Shown piece after piece: positions 10,485 to 21,384 of a DNA stretch of 64,000 nucleotides. The notes beneath the pieces were generated by a model. That model was not told the origin of the DNA. It made no database searches and saw only the letters and a list, made by a program, of their open reading frames with translations. Source of the stretch: Neurospora tetraspora (taxonomy: Eukaryota; Ascomycota; Sordariomycetes; Sordariales; Sordariaceae); the NCBI RefSeq assembly GCF_033439725.1, contig NW_026944387.1:372001-436000 (forward strand), given 5' to 3'. Each line of letters begins with the position of its first letter. Position 1 is the first letter of the stretch. The position numbers were made by a program, and so were the translations under genes.

Positions 10485-13400
10485 ATGAAAAGGTCCTGGT
10501 CTTTCTCCAATTCTGGTTCGGGTTTCTTCAACGCCAATACCGGCCCGGGGACTCAGTATAACAACAACGCCGCCGGGCCGCAATACAATAACTACTACTA
10601 TGGACGTAGGTTTCCATTACGGGTGGTGACGGTATGGGCTTGTGCTAACATCCAACAGCTCCTTGCTCTGGGACTGATCAAGAACGTGAGCGTCTCAAAC
10701 GTGAGAAGCAAGGTCAGTACACTGATTCCTCACCACGTCTTCATCAAGACTGACCGGGACAGAATTTACATACACCACTCAGCAAGTGACGTCTCATCTC
10801 GAGCAGCTCGTTAGCTATGAAATGTCAGAGAAGGACCAGCAATGCCTGAAGCACTTGCGCCTTACCAATCCTCGCGATGATAAAGCCCGCATCGAACGGA
10901 CCAAAGGCGGCCTCTTGCGGAACTTGTATCGTTGGGTCCTCAATAACGCTGACTATCAACAATGGCGTGACGACCCACAGCACCGACTGCTCTGGATCAA
11001 GGGCGACCCCGGCAAAGGGAAGACTATGTTGCTGGGCGGTATTATCGATGAGCTGTGCGGCATCATCAATGAGCTGGATCAAGGCGATACTGCCAACGCG
11101 CGCCACTGCAATGTGGCCTACTTCTTCTGCCAAGCTACCGACTCTCACATCAACAATGCAACCGCTGTACTGCGCGGCCTAATCTACCTACTTAGTGACC
11201 AGCAGCCATCTATCCTCTCACACGTGCGGAGTGAGTACGACCGTGCAGGCGAAGGCCTCTTCAAAGATGCAAATACGTGGGACGCCCTGTCGAGAATCTT
11301 CACCAACATCCTACAAGACCCAAGCCTCCGAATGACCTACCTAATCATCGACGCACTTGATGAGTGTGTTGAAGATCCGTCACAGCTTCTTGGCTTAATC
11401 GCCCGAGAATCATCTAAATATTCTCAAGTCAAGTGGATCGTCTCGAGTCGTAACTGGCCGCAAATCGAGAAAGGATTGAAGAGAGCTACAACCAAATTAA
11501 ACGTATCCCTGGAGCTAAATGCAAAATCCGTCGCGACAGCTGTCGATGCATTCATCCGGTACAAGGTGGACCAACTAGAAGAGCTGAAGGAGTACAATCT
11601 TGCTACGAAAAAGGTCGTTCATGACTATTTGCACTCCAACGCGCAAGATACGTTCCTCTGGGTGGCGTTGGTCTGCCAAGCGCTTGCAGACCTAGAGGTC
11701 GAGGAATGGCATATCGAAGAGATCCTACACACGTTTCCACCCGGGCTGGATGCTCTATACGCGCGGATGAAACAGGATATAAGCCTATCCCGGGATTCCA
11801 ATCTTTGCAAAGACATTCTTGCCATTACCGCAATTGTTCACCGACCAATCAGTCTTCATGAATTAGCCACTCTCGTCAAGCTACCCAATATTATTCGCAA
11901 CAATCCTAAATCCCTGGAAGCGATCATAGGGCGTTGCGGTTCATTTCTAACGCTACGAGAACGAACTATTTATTTTGTCCATCAATCAGCCAAGGACTTT
12001 CTACTTGGCAATGCTTCTGATAAAGCTGGTAACCAAGCTTCTCAGGAGACGTTCAAGTGGATTTTTCCTTCTGGGAAAGAAGATGTGAACTATACCATCT
12101 TCTCGAGGTCACTTGATGCCATGTCTACAATACTGCGACGCGACATATACGGCTTAAGGGCACCGGGATTTCCAAGTGACAAGGTCCAAGTACCGAATCC
12201 GGACCCGCTAGCGACGGTGCGGTACTCGTGCGTCTACTGGGTTGATCACTTGTGTGACTCGGTTTCTGGCACGAACACAAAACGGCATGATTGTTTACAG
12301 GATAACGGAGTTGTCTATACATTCCTCAAGACGAAGTACCTTTACTGGCTGGAAGCTCTAAGTCTACTCCAAGCTATGCCTGCGGGCGTTGTTGCTATTA
12401 GAAAGCTCGAGGGTCTGCTGGTAAGTACAAAAGCAGAAAATACAGGAAAGTCGGACTAACAGAGACAATAGGGCCACAGCGATCCAAAGCAGTTACCAGC
12501 CTTTGTACAAGATGCCTACCGGTTTGCTCTGTCCTACAGTTCGATAATAGAGCAAGCCCCTCTTCAAGCGTACACGTCAGCCCTTGTGTTTGCACCAACT
12601 GGCAGTTTGGTAAAACAAAATTTTAAGACGGAGCAGCCGGACTGGATTAGCATGGAACCAGTTGTAGAAGTGGAATGGAATGCATGCCTGCAGACATTAG
12701 AAGGCCATGGTAGCTTGGTGCCGTCGGTTGCGTTTTCGCCGGACAGCCAGCGCCTCGCATCGGGCTCTGGGGATGGCACGATCAAGATCTGGGATCCCGC
12801 GTCAGGGCAATGCCTGCAGACATTAGAAGGCCATGGTAGCAGGGTGCTGTCGGTTGCGTTTTCGCCGGACGGCCAGCGCCTCGCATCGGGCTCTAGCGAT
12901 CACACGATCAAGATCTGGGATCCCGCGTCAGGGCAATGCTTACATACATTAGAAGGCCATGGTAGCTCGGTTGAGTCGGTTGCGTTCTCGCCGGATGGCC
13001 AGCGCCTCGCATCGGGCTCTAGCGATGACACGATCAAGATCTGGGATCCCGCGTCAGGGCAATGCCTACGGACATTAGAAGGCCATGGTAGTTCGGTTTG
13101 GTCGATTGCGTTCTCGCCGGATGGCCAGCGCCTCGCATCGGGCTCTAGCGATGACACGATCAAGATCTGGGATCCCACGTCAGGGCAATGCCTACGGACA
13201 TTAGAAGGCCATGGTAGCAGGGTGCTGTCGGTTGCGTTTTCGCCGGACAGCCAGCGCCTCGCATCGGGCTCTGGGGATGGCACGATCAAGATCTGGGATC
13301 CCGCGTCAGGGCAATGCCTGCAGACATTAGAAGGCCATGGTAGCTCGGTGACGTCGGTTACGTTCTCGCCGGACGGCCAGCGCCTCGCATCAAGCTCTAG

Positions 13401-14523
13401 CAATCACACGATCAAGATCTGGGATCCCGCGTCAGGGCAATGCTTACAGACATTAGAAGGCCATGGTGGCTCGGTGCTGTCGGTTGCGTTCTCGCCGGAC
13501 GGCCAGCGCCTCGCATCGGGCTCTATCGATCACACGATCAAGATCTGGGATCCCGCGTCAGAGCAATGCTTACATACATTAGAAGGCCATGGTAGCTCGG
13601 TGCCGTCGGTTGCGTTTTCGCCGGACAGCCAGCGCCTCGCATCGGGCTCTAGGGATGACACGATCAAGATCTGGGATCCCGCGTCAGGGCAATGCTTACA
13701 TACATTAGAAGGCCATGGTAGCTCGGTTGAGTCGGTTGCGTTCTCGCCGGATGGCCAGCGCCTCGCATCGGGCTCTAGCGATCACACGATCAAGATCTGG
13801 GATCCCGCGTCAGGGCAATGCTTACATACATTAGAAGGCCATGGTAGCTCGGTTGAGTCGGTTGCGTTCTCGCCGGATGGCCAGCGCCTCGCATCGGGCT
13901 CTAGCGATGACACGACCAAGATCTGGGATCCCGCGTCAGGGCAATGCCTACGGACATTAGAAGGCCATGGTAGCTGGGTGATGTCGGTTGCGTTCGCGCC
14001 GGATGGCCAGCGCCTCGCATCGGGCTCTAGCAATCACACGATCAAGATCTGGGATCCCGCGTCAGGGCAATGCCTACGGACATTAGAAGGCCATGGTGAC
14101 TGGGTGCTGTCGGTTGCGTTCTCGCCGGACGGCCAGCGCCTCGCATCAAGCTCTAGCGATCACACGATGAAGATCTGGAATCCCACTTCAGGGCAATGCT
14201 TTGTAACTATTGATGTCGGTATATCAGTAGCGCATGCATTGTTTGATCCTACGGGCCGTTACCTTATGACCGAGGCTGGGCGCATTGAAGTAGCTACAGC
14301 TATTACGGAAAACGCAATTCGGCTAAATGATCTAGTAGCGCAAGGATACGGCGTAGGACAGGATGAGTCGTGGATTACCTGCAATGGCAAAAATGTACTC
14401 TGGTTACCACCAGAATACCGCCCAGATTTATTCACAAGGTGTTCCGCCGTCCAAGAGCTGATGGTATCCGTCGGCTGTTCGTCGGGACGAGTTTTCACTA
14501 TTAGCTTTTCACGATTGGTTTGA
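10485..14523 (+). CDS. NACHT-WD40 NLR receptor (HET-E-like) with N-terminal amyloid-like motif
   Basis: The gene splices cleanly as 10485-10605, 10659-10712, 10763-12420 and 12472-14523. All phases match, giving 1294 residues. Exon 1 encodes almost only a Gly/Asn/Gln motif (FSNSGSGFFNANTGPGTQYN, NNAAGPQYNN) matching the C-terminus of the neighbouring phosphorylase protein. A linker follows, then the CLKHLRLTNPRDDK lead-in to the NACHT domain: Walker A GDPGKGKT at about residue 138 and Walker B YLIIDALDEC at about 252. Residues about 683-1187 (bases 12685-14196) are exactly twelve 42-residue WD40 units, nearly identical at DNA level. A tail of about 107 residues follows. Known relatives (HET-E/D/R, NWD2) sense a ligand with the WD40 array and activate an effector. 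Intron 3 has a CTAAC branch point. Confidence 0.93.
12685..14196 (+). repeat. Twelve near-identical 126-bp WD40 repeat units
   Basis: The span is exactly 12 x 126 bp, each unit starting TGC (C-L-x-T-L-E-G-H-G). Units are close to identical except at a few codons. These are the residue after CL (Q/H/R), the residues around the first V (L, R, S, W; then P, L, E, W, T, M) and the G-S-x-D/N-x positions (GDG, SDH, SDD, SNH, IDH, RDD). This pattern, homogenised backbone with scattered variable surface sites, is that of high-internal-conservation repeats in fungal allorecognition NLRs. In-frame unit number can change by recombination. Confidence 0.95.
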
Positions 14524-15261
14524 CGTTAATACCCTTGAAGTCTCTTTCTTTCACCCTTTATATTTCTTTTTCCTAGCTTGACACCAGAAGAGTCAGGGAG
14601 GATAGGTTATTTTATAGGAGAAATTCTAGCGGTTTCCATCGGTGTTAAGTCACTTAACGTACTCTGCTTCGAGCAGGCAGGATTGTCAGATTCGGTTCTC
14701 TTCCCGAAGTCAGATGTGCAATACCCCGTTGGCGAACATGCTGTGGCGATAGATGGACTATATGCTAGCAGTCAGGAGGGTTAACAAGTGATCAATACCG
14801 AAGAGAACACGTTTCCTCGGTAACTCATCTTTCGCAAAGAACAGACATCGCCACTCGCGCACTATCTACCTTCACTCTGCTTGGGGAATAGATTCAGACG
14901 ACTCCTCAAATGACTGGTCCAGTGGGGACGATCCTCAACGTGAACATCGCAATGTCGCGAATCCCCGAGTCAACCTATTTGTGGTGCGAGGCCGCTCCAA
15001 CAAAGCGGGATTGCCGTTTGGTGGTGCCGTTGTAGTTCCGAAGTGAAGCAGGTTTGATCGGATGCGGGGATCGCGCGGGCAGTACAGCCGACTATTTCTG
15101 CTGAGTCGTCATCTTTTGGATCCTTGTCGCCTTTAGTTTACAGTCGATTATGCTTTTGATCAGAGCACGCTTGTGGAGAGCGAGATCTGGCATCGTGGTT
15201 CCAGGAGGAGATATCTCGGTGGGAGAGACAGAGACAGCATTCTTGTTTGTATTCTATATAC
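14524..15261. other. Intergenic stretch, no gene seen
   Basis: This is the 3' flank of the NLR gene and of the convergent DUF3435 pseudogene. A 68-codon frame at 14578-14784 directly follows the NLR stop but starts from a non-ATG codon and shows no domain. Confidence 0.4.
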
Positions 15262-18200
15262 TTAGGATTCTAATTTAGTACGTTTTATAGCTTCCTCCAC
15301 TATGTTTTCTCTTCTCCTCTTCTTCTGTCCCTGGTTTAGTAGGCATTTCTTATCAATAACAACTCCTGCTTGCCCATTACAACCGTGAACATTCGACGTA
15401 TGTGTAAGCCACGAAGCGAGGTCATTAATCTGGATATTCTCCCCTTCTCCCTTACATTTTGGACAATCGAATGGCTCTACGATTCTGTGATACTTATTCA
15501 TATGCCTTGACAAACTGTTTCCGGCATAGAACAATTGGCCGCATCTTAAACAAGGAGCGGATTTCGACTTGGTAGTTGTAGCCATTGGTTTGGGTTTGAC
15601 GATTGACTTAGTGAAGAGAACCGGAGTATTGATGAAACCATGTACTCTTTCGACATGGTTACTCCACTCCGATGCCCTCTCGATTCTATACTCCTCCTTT
15701 CCTTGCCGCTGACATTCGGGGCATGAGAAAGGTTCAAAGGTCGTTGCTGTGAAATGGACGCTCCGATGGTGTCTACTGAGGTTACGTCGACGAGTGAAGC
15801 TTTGTAGGCAGAGAAGACATGTAGAGAGCGTGGAAGCTGCTTTCTTATGTTCGGAGGCTGGTTGCTCCATTTCCTGAGCAATCCCTTCTACTTCTCCGTA
15901 CCTATCATTCAGATACGCAAAAAGCATTTCCGATACTGCAAGCCGCTTTTGGGTAGTTTGGTCAGAACCACTGTCGGTCGAATTTGGAAAAACCATTTTC
16001 GTAGCGGTGTCGGAAACCGGATTTTTGGAGTTCAAGTATCGACCAATGATTGTTGCTGCAGGTAAACTGGGACCGAAGGAGCATCTGAAAGGATTTGGAG
16101 GGGGGGCTGGCATATCTTCGGTTGACAGGCCACGAGCCCTAAGGGAATCAACTTCAGCGAAGTAGTTTTCTCGAGCCTGCTTGACAGCCAAGTTTGACAA
16201 TACCGTCCGTAGATCTCCAATTTTTGCGGTAAGTTGCTTTACCTCTCTATTGTCTGCAGAGAGTTTGAGCTCTTCCCGGAAGTGACGACGCTGTGCGCGA
16301 AGTGCTTTCATATCCTCGCGATTTTCAAACGTTTCTAGCGTAGCCGCTGTCGGGTAAAGCGGTGCTTTGTCATCCCTGCGCAAGGATGCGGAGGCTAATA
16401 GCTTGAATAGCTTGGAATCGTCTTCAGATGTACTATCGAAAACGAATGACATCAAATCGAATGACATCAAATTGTGTGGAATATGCCTCGCTTGATAAGA
16501 GGTTTCGAATGTTTTTGTGTTATGGCTCAGGATGTGGTTTCAAATAGCGGATGTAAGGGAACCTTGTGTAAAAATTGTAAGCAAAATAGTGAGGGAAACG
16601 GGTAAAGGGTTCTTACCATCAATTTTATTTCCACCGCCGATTCGCAGCGCATAGGGCCGGAGAGTGTTTCTGTTGCCCGCTACCAACCATCTCCGGTTCC
16701 AAAGTTCCAGAAATTTGTGGTACTTTAAGGGAAAGATAGGCTTTTCCTGCATCCCATCCTTCCACCTAAGTTCAATGCAATCAACATCTTCCAAGTTTGG
16801 ACGCTGAAGTAATTCGTCGAAGGACGAAAACTCTGTTTCGAAGGCATCATCATGTAGAGCTTGAATAGCTACAAACGTAACTAAACAAACGATCTGGCAT
16901 GGTACCATAGTAGCAGAAAAGGTCACCCTAGAAAAGTGTTAGTTTGGATCAACAGTTAAAGGCAAGAATACATACACATCTGCCCCCTTATCAATTTTGT
17001 TAGCCGATAGCTTGTTTTGATTGATCGTGATCTCAGCAACAAGCCTTGGCTGTTTTGTATCCGGATCGCGAACGACAAGTAGCTTGACTTGTTGATAAAG
17101 CATATTCTCATAAGTGCCGGGCCGAAAACCAATGCCTCCTATAAGCACCAATGTATGAAAGGCAAGCTGATGTCTAGGATCACAAGGTATATCGACTGCG
17201 CGTTCCCACAAAGTGCTAAGAATAAGCAGAACATCGTCTGTTGTGGCTTCAGTTTTCTCAAATGTTTGTTTGCATGTGAGGTTGAACTTTTGTGCAAGAG
17301 TTGATTGGATCCACTGTGAGAAGAAATGTCAGTACACAGTATTGGTATGGGTAAGGAGGGAATCTACTTGGATAATCTCTCTACGGGGCTTCCTACGGTT
17401 GCCAAGCAATGTCCATTGTTCGGAATCTTCGTCTGAATCTTCGTTTGAATCTTGATCTGTGACAAGGGCTGTGTTCAGGGCTTGGAACAGTAGTTCAATT
17501 CAGCTAATAAACTACTTTGGTCTCGAAGGCCTTGTTGATCCTTTCAACCTCCAGGAGAAGGTTGGGCTTCAAGGCCTTCTTATGCCAAAGGGAATCGGTA
17601 CGTGCTTGAGGTACGCATCAAGCCTTGTCGCCTGAGGCTTCAAGGCATCTATCTAGCAGTCTTCATACATGTAGATCTTCTGCATGCCTTCATCCATTCT
17701 CCATGTCCTTTATCCGGGCGCCGTACTTCTTGCTTGGTTAGCTGTGGCTGCTTCGGGGATGACTGGGGATTGTGTCATCAGCGTCTTCGGCACTTCCATG
17801 GTTTGGCTCGCTAGCCCGATGGTATCGAGAGGGTTCGGGTAAGCAGTGCCAGTGACCGAGGGTTCGGCCGTGGGTCCGGCCGAGGGTTCGGCCGAAGTGA
17901 GTGTTGCGGCCGGAGGCCACCGGGCATCTCGAGGCTAATGCCAGGTGTTGAGGCTCTGCTGAGCCTTGCGACCCTGACCCTGGACTGTGGGCGATGTCCG
18001 TGTGACATGATCCCTTCTCTTCGCGAGCACTACAGCATCAGCTTGAGCTACTATATGCTTCCATATAGTAATAATAGTCACTACTGATTGAACTGATGGT
18101 ACCTGCTTTTGTTCCTCGGTCCCGTCTATACACAGACGCTTACATCTTGCATAGCGTATATAGTCGACCAGAAAGCTCTTGCAGATAGCAATAGACTTTT

Positions 18201-18566
18201 TCTTGTTTTGGCACACACCAAACCAAACCTTATCAGCCTCTTTTGGTGTTAATTGTAACACATCTGTGACAAATTTAAAAAGTATTAGTACGCAATATTA
18301 AAGAAAATAGTAAAATGATAAGGTACATACCTATTCCATAGATACCACGCGCGGTCTCGCTGGGCTTTGGTCTTCTTATAAAGCGAACGCTCATGTATTG
18401 TTACCGTAAATTCGTCGACGTCGGCAAATGCTCTTCTTTTCCGTTCTTCGACGTCGAGTACAATCGGCGGTAGCGGCGGTTTTTGTAGCTCCATCTCTTC
18501 CGTATTGCATATGGATGGAGTGTGATCGGCACCGTGAGACTTAAACAATACCCTCTCAAGCTGCAA
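15262..18566 (-). pseudogene. DUF3435 (FluG-domain, captain-like) tyrosine recombinase with C2H2 fingers, disrupted
   Basis: The gene reads right to left. The N-terminal part carries ERKRRAFADVDEF and KAQRDRAWYLW; then comes VPSVQSVVTIITIWKHIV; then LWERAVDIPCDPR with the conserved GFRPG arginine; then the core down to LRIGGGNKIDG. A 16563-16617 intron leads to SLTSAI, a stop, NHILSHNTKTFETSYQARHI, which probably includes the catalytic tyrosine. The C-terminal exon has ASLRRDDKAPLYPTA and two C2H2-type fingers (CLLCLQSFTRRRNLSRHHRSVH; CLRCGQLFYAGNSLSRHMNKYH). Damage: a TGA at 16540-16542 where the family has an arginine codon, a solo LTR at 17458-18007, and an apparent phase mismatch at the first intron (about 18262-18332). 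DUF3435 contains the recombinases of Starship giant mobile elements; whether this copy belonged to one is inference. Confidence 0.8.
17458..18007. mobile_element. Solo LTR with 5-bp target duplication inside the DUF3435 gene
   Basis: A 550-bp insertion beginning TGTGACA and ending TGTGACA (so TG…CA). It is flanked by the direct repeat TGATC at 17453-17457 and 18008-18012. Removing the insertion and one TGATC restores an open frame across the junction (AKRRD followed by QDSNEDSDEDSEQW on the minus strand), which supports the boundaries. There are no internal genes. The element family is unknown; it does not match the other LTRs in the window by eye. Confidence 0.8.
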
Positions 18567-19436
18567 TAGCTAACAAGCTCAGTATGTTTGGGAGGAGAAA
18601 TTCATTAAAAAACTCGGAAGGAGGGTTTCATATGAAAAACCAACGCAACCCTCGCAACGTAGGGGCCGTAATTCATGCGGTAGAATCAACTGGGAAGAAT
18701 GGATATACAGTGAATGCAATGAGAATGGGACAAAAGTGTGCTTGTTTGGTTCAGTCAGGAATCTGAGGGTAAAGACGCAATTTATATCTTGAGGCCCTTC
18801 TGACTCGCCTGAAGGGATATACGTACGGAGAAAAGTGTTCACCAAAGCCAACCACACCTCCCAAAAGCCAACCACACCTCCCAGTTAGAAGTACTAAGTA
18901 TATGGAGTAGGTGTCAGGGGTAAATGGCAGGGGTAAGTACGTTGTGTAGTGTATGCCTAGCCTACTCAGCTGGGCTTGGCGTAAGTGGAACGGTGCACTC
19001 GACGGCGAAGGCAATGGAAAACGGTTCTAGAAACGGGGGCGGCGTTTTTAGCTGAGTCATCCAAATCCCTGTCGAAATCTACAAAAAATTACTCCCATAG
19101 ATAAGCCACCGATATGTCGGCTTATCTATGGGAGTGGGAAGGACATGAAACGGGTCTTTTAATCACGTGGTAGGGTCAAAAAACTGAACCACCAGCTCCC
19201 ATATCCATATCGTTCGGACGGAGGCAAGACGGTAAGTGGGGAGGCGGCGCTAAAAAGATGAATATAATTGGGCGGATTACGAGAAAAGTTGACCGTCCTG
19301 ACACTGCGGCTAGATTTTTTACATAGGTAGGCAGATGAAGCCTGTCGTCTGTTACTCTAGCAATGTCAAGGAACGCTAATACTGCACGCGAAGCCCAGAG
19401 GCCACCACGCGTATCACAACTACTTCAAGCATGGCT
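18567..19436. other. Upstream flank of the recombinase pseudogene, with short repeats and a hairpin
   Basis: No convincing gene. A 20-bp near-duplicate (AAAGCCAACCACACCTCCC) is repeated in tandem at about 18843-18881, and the hairpin at 19092-19134 lies here. The left end probably carries the promoter and an unplaced 5' exon of the recombinase gene. Confidence 0.4.
19092..19134. repeat. Perfect 16-bp inverted repeat (hairpin)
   Basis: CTCCCATAGATAAGCC (19092-19107), an 11-nt loop, then the exact reverse complement (19119-19134). It stands just upstream of the DUF3435 gene. The same 16 bases occur singly at 2891-2906. It could be a pair of element ends, a small inverted-repeat element or a recombinase-related site. 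Confidence 0.85.
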
Positions 19437-21175
19437 TCAAGCCAAGCACCTCGCCGTCGCTACCGCCATATGCTGGGGGTTGAGTGGACGGACGGTATGG
19501 TGGGATGGCTTTAAGCCTGGGTGGGGGCCCGTGTCAGCACCCCCGCCCCCCTGGCATACTTGCTGGCCCAGCATTTGCACAGCCAGTTGCTCGGCTTTAT
19601 TGATGATCCTCAACGCCGTCTCGTACATAGCCATGGCAAGATTATACTCCCCGACTTTGCGAAGTAGCTCTACAAAACAAATTGTTTCGTCTACATCTTC
19701 CAGCTGACGCGCAGTTGTAGTCACCAAGGGCTCAATATGTGGCGTTAACTCGCCACACACACCCCACCTTTCTGCCACGGGTGGGGGATAGTTGTTGATC
19801 ATCAGTCGCCGAAAGCAGCACCTCCAGTTGTGGTCCACTTGCGATGTTTCCAACCAGCTTCGGGTGAAAGATTGTACAAGGCTGTGCATCTGGAACGATC
19901 TTTCGTCTTGAGCCACCGTCACAAGGGAATAGTCGCGTAGCAGGGTGAGATCATCCTCAAATTCATCTTCGCCATCGTTGCTAGCATCAGTGCTGCTGTC
20001 TTTGTTGTCCCTCTCGCTGTAGTACTTCCGAAGTACCCAGCCCGGAATTCCCTGTGGCTGAAAGAAGCTCATCAAGGACAACAGGTCAGCAGCGGACTGC
20101 CGCTCGTCGCGTATTTGGTTGAAAGTGATCTGCCAGGTTTTGATCTCAACTTCCCGATTTTTCGCATCAAAACTGTATCGACCCTCGCTGTCACGACTGC
20201 TGAGAACAACGAAGTTTCTGCCATTGAACTTCTCCAAGTATTTAGCACACGTCATCCAAGGCCGTAGCTTGTGGATGTATGCCGCCGCTTGGGAGATGGA
20301 AAGAGGGATGCAGTTCAGGGCAAGAACAACCTTCCGTACAATATCGTCGCTTTCGCCGAATTCACCGAGCTTTTTGCTGAATAGCAGTCTCGCCTGATCC
20401 TCATCCATTTCAGGGACAGCGCAGGTATCTTCGTGGCTGAGTGCCAAGATCTCGGCTGTCCGTTGACTCCAGGACGTGATCAGGATTCTGCCGTTGTCTG
20501 TTTGTGGCAAAAACGTCTCAAGCGCTTCCGAGTCTATGGCTGGAGGAACATCACTAGTGGTTCTTTGATCCCTAAATACGCGGTAGTCATTCGCGTTGTC
20601 AAGGATAAGGAGCCATTGTACGTTCTCGTTATCACACAGCCAGCTCCGCACCCGTCTGAGCATATCGTTGCCTGAACCTGAAGGATCTGGAAGCCGAAGG
20701 TCTTCAGCAATCCGACGAAATCCTTGGACAAAGCTTTCCTTGCTGCCTGCAGTCACCCAAAATACGTAGGCTTGTGGAAATTCCTTTTGGAACTCTTCGG
20801 CGTAGCGGATGGCGAGCTTGGACTTCCTACAACACTGAGTTAGCATTTTCCTCAAGGCCACCCTCTTTCAATAATGTATCGGACGGCATATAGCATGCAC
20901 ACATACCCAATGCCACTAAGTCCGAAAAGCGCAGCTCGACTGTGTGTAGAATTTGATGGCGGGCCCAGTCTTTCCCGAAGCCATTTCATGATCTTCGGCC
21001 GGTCGATATGATGAGGGTCTGAACGATATGGAACATTGGAAAAGGGCGGTCTGATTGCAGTGACGGGACCGGTTCTATTGGCAAAGTGGATGTTCATAAT
21101 ACCGCCGTGACTGACCTGAGGCCCGACCACGAAGCTTTCTCCGCTAATTGCGCCATTATAGATCGTGTTCGCCAT
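19437..21175 (-). CDS. NB-ARC NLR, C-terminally truncated before its TPR repeats
   Basis: Two exons, 20907-21175 and 19437-20826, with an 80-bp intron splitting the P-loop codons; spliced length is 552 residues. The N-terminal about 50 residues are short and Gly/Asn-rich (YNGAISGESFVVGPQVSHGG, then NIHFAN), followed by PFSNVPYRSDPHHIDRP. The NB-ARC domain has P-loop GLSGIGKSKLA, LLILDNAND as Walker B, ILITSW as RNBS-B and LNCIPLSISQAAAYI as the GLPL-like motif. MHSLVQSFTRSWLE is the MHD-equivalent. The frame enters the start of TPR-type sequence (MYETALRIINKAEQLAVQMLGQQ), then switches to unrelated Gly/His/Pro-rich residues and stops at 19437. The sensor repeats are therefore lost, probably at a breakpoint near 19555. 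It may be inactive or a truncated regulator. Confidence 0.82.
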
Positions 21176-21384
21176 GGTAGTTTGTGATCTAAGAACTGAA
21201 CACAGTAGGCATGAGAGGAAATCGCCGCCGACAGAATGCCTAAAGGGTAGGACAAATCAGGTATACATTGGACGTAGCACCGTTGATGATGTGCAAGATG
21301 CGTTCTTAGATGAGAAAGGAGAGAGCAAAACGTGCGTTCCAAGGTGTATTAGGCATCAAAACCAGGCCCCATGACTTGCCGTCG
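21176..21384. promoter_or_regulatory. Short gap between the NB-ARC start codon and the LINE breakpoint
   Basis: About 200 bp hold whatever remains of the NB-ARC promoter before LINE-derived sequence begins near 21385. No gene seen. Confidence 0.35.

Noticed and set aside
12900-14033. Long minus-strand frames of 167 and 83 codons with repeats
   Set aside because: These are the antisense of the WD40 repeat array; the open frame is a by-product of the repeat.
12685-14196. CRISPR-like array
   Set aside because: The regular 126-bp units are coding WD40 repeats in a eukaryotic gene, not repeats with spacers.
14578-14784. 68-codon frame directly after the NLR gene
   Set aside because: It lacks an ATG and any recognisable feature, and the NLR reading frame already ends with a normal stop.
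19089-19101. TTAC-N6-A, a Starship-type target motif next to the hairpin
   Set aside because: Its orientation is opposite to that expected for the recombinase direction and no second copy was found at the other end, so it may be chance.
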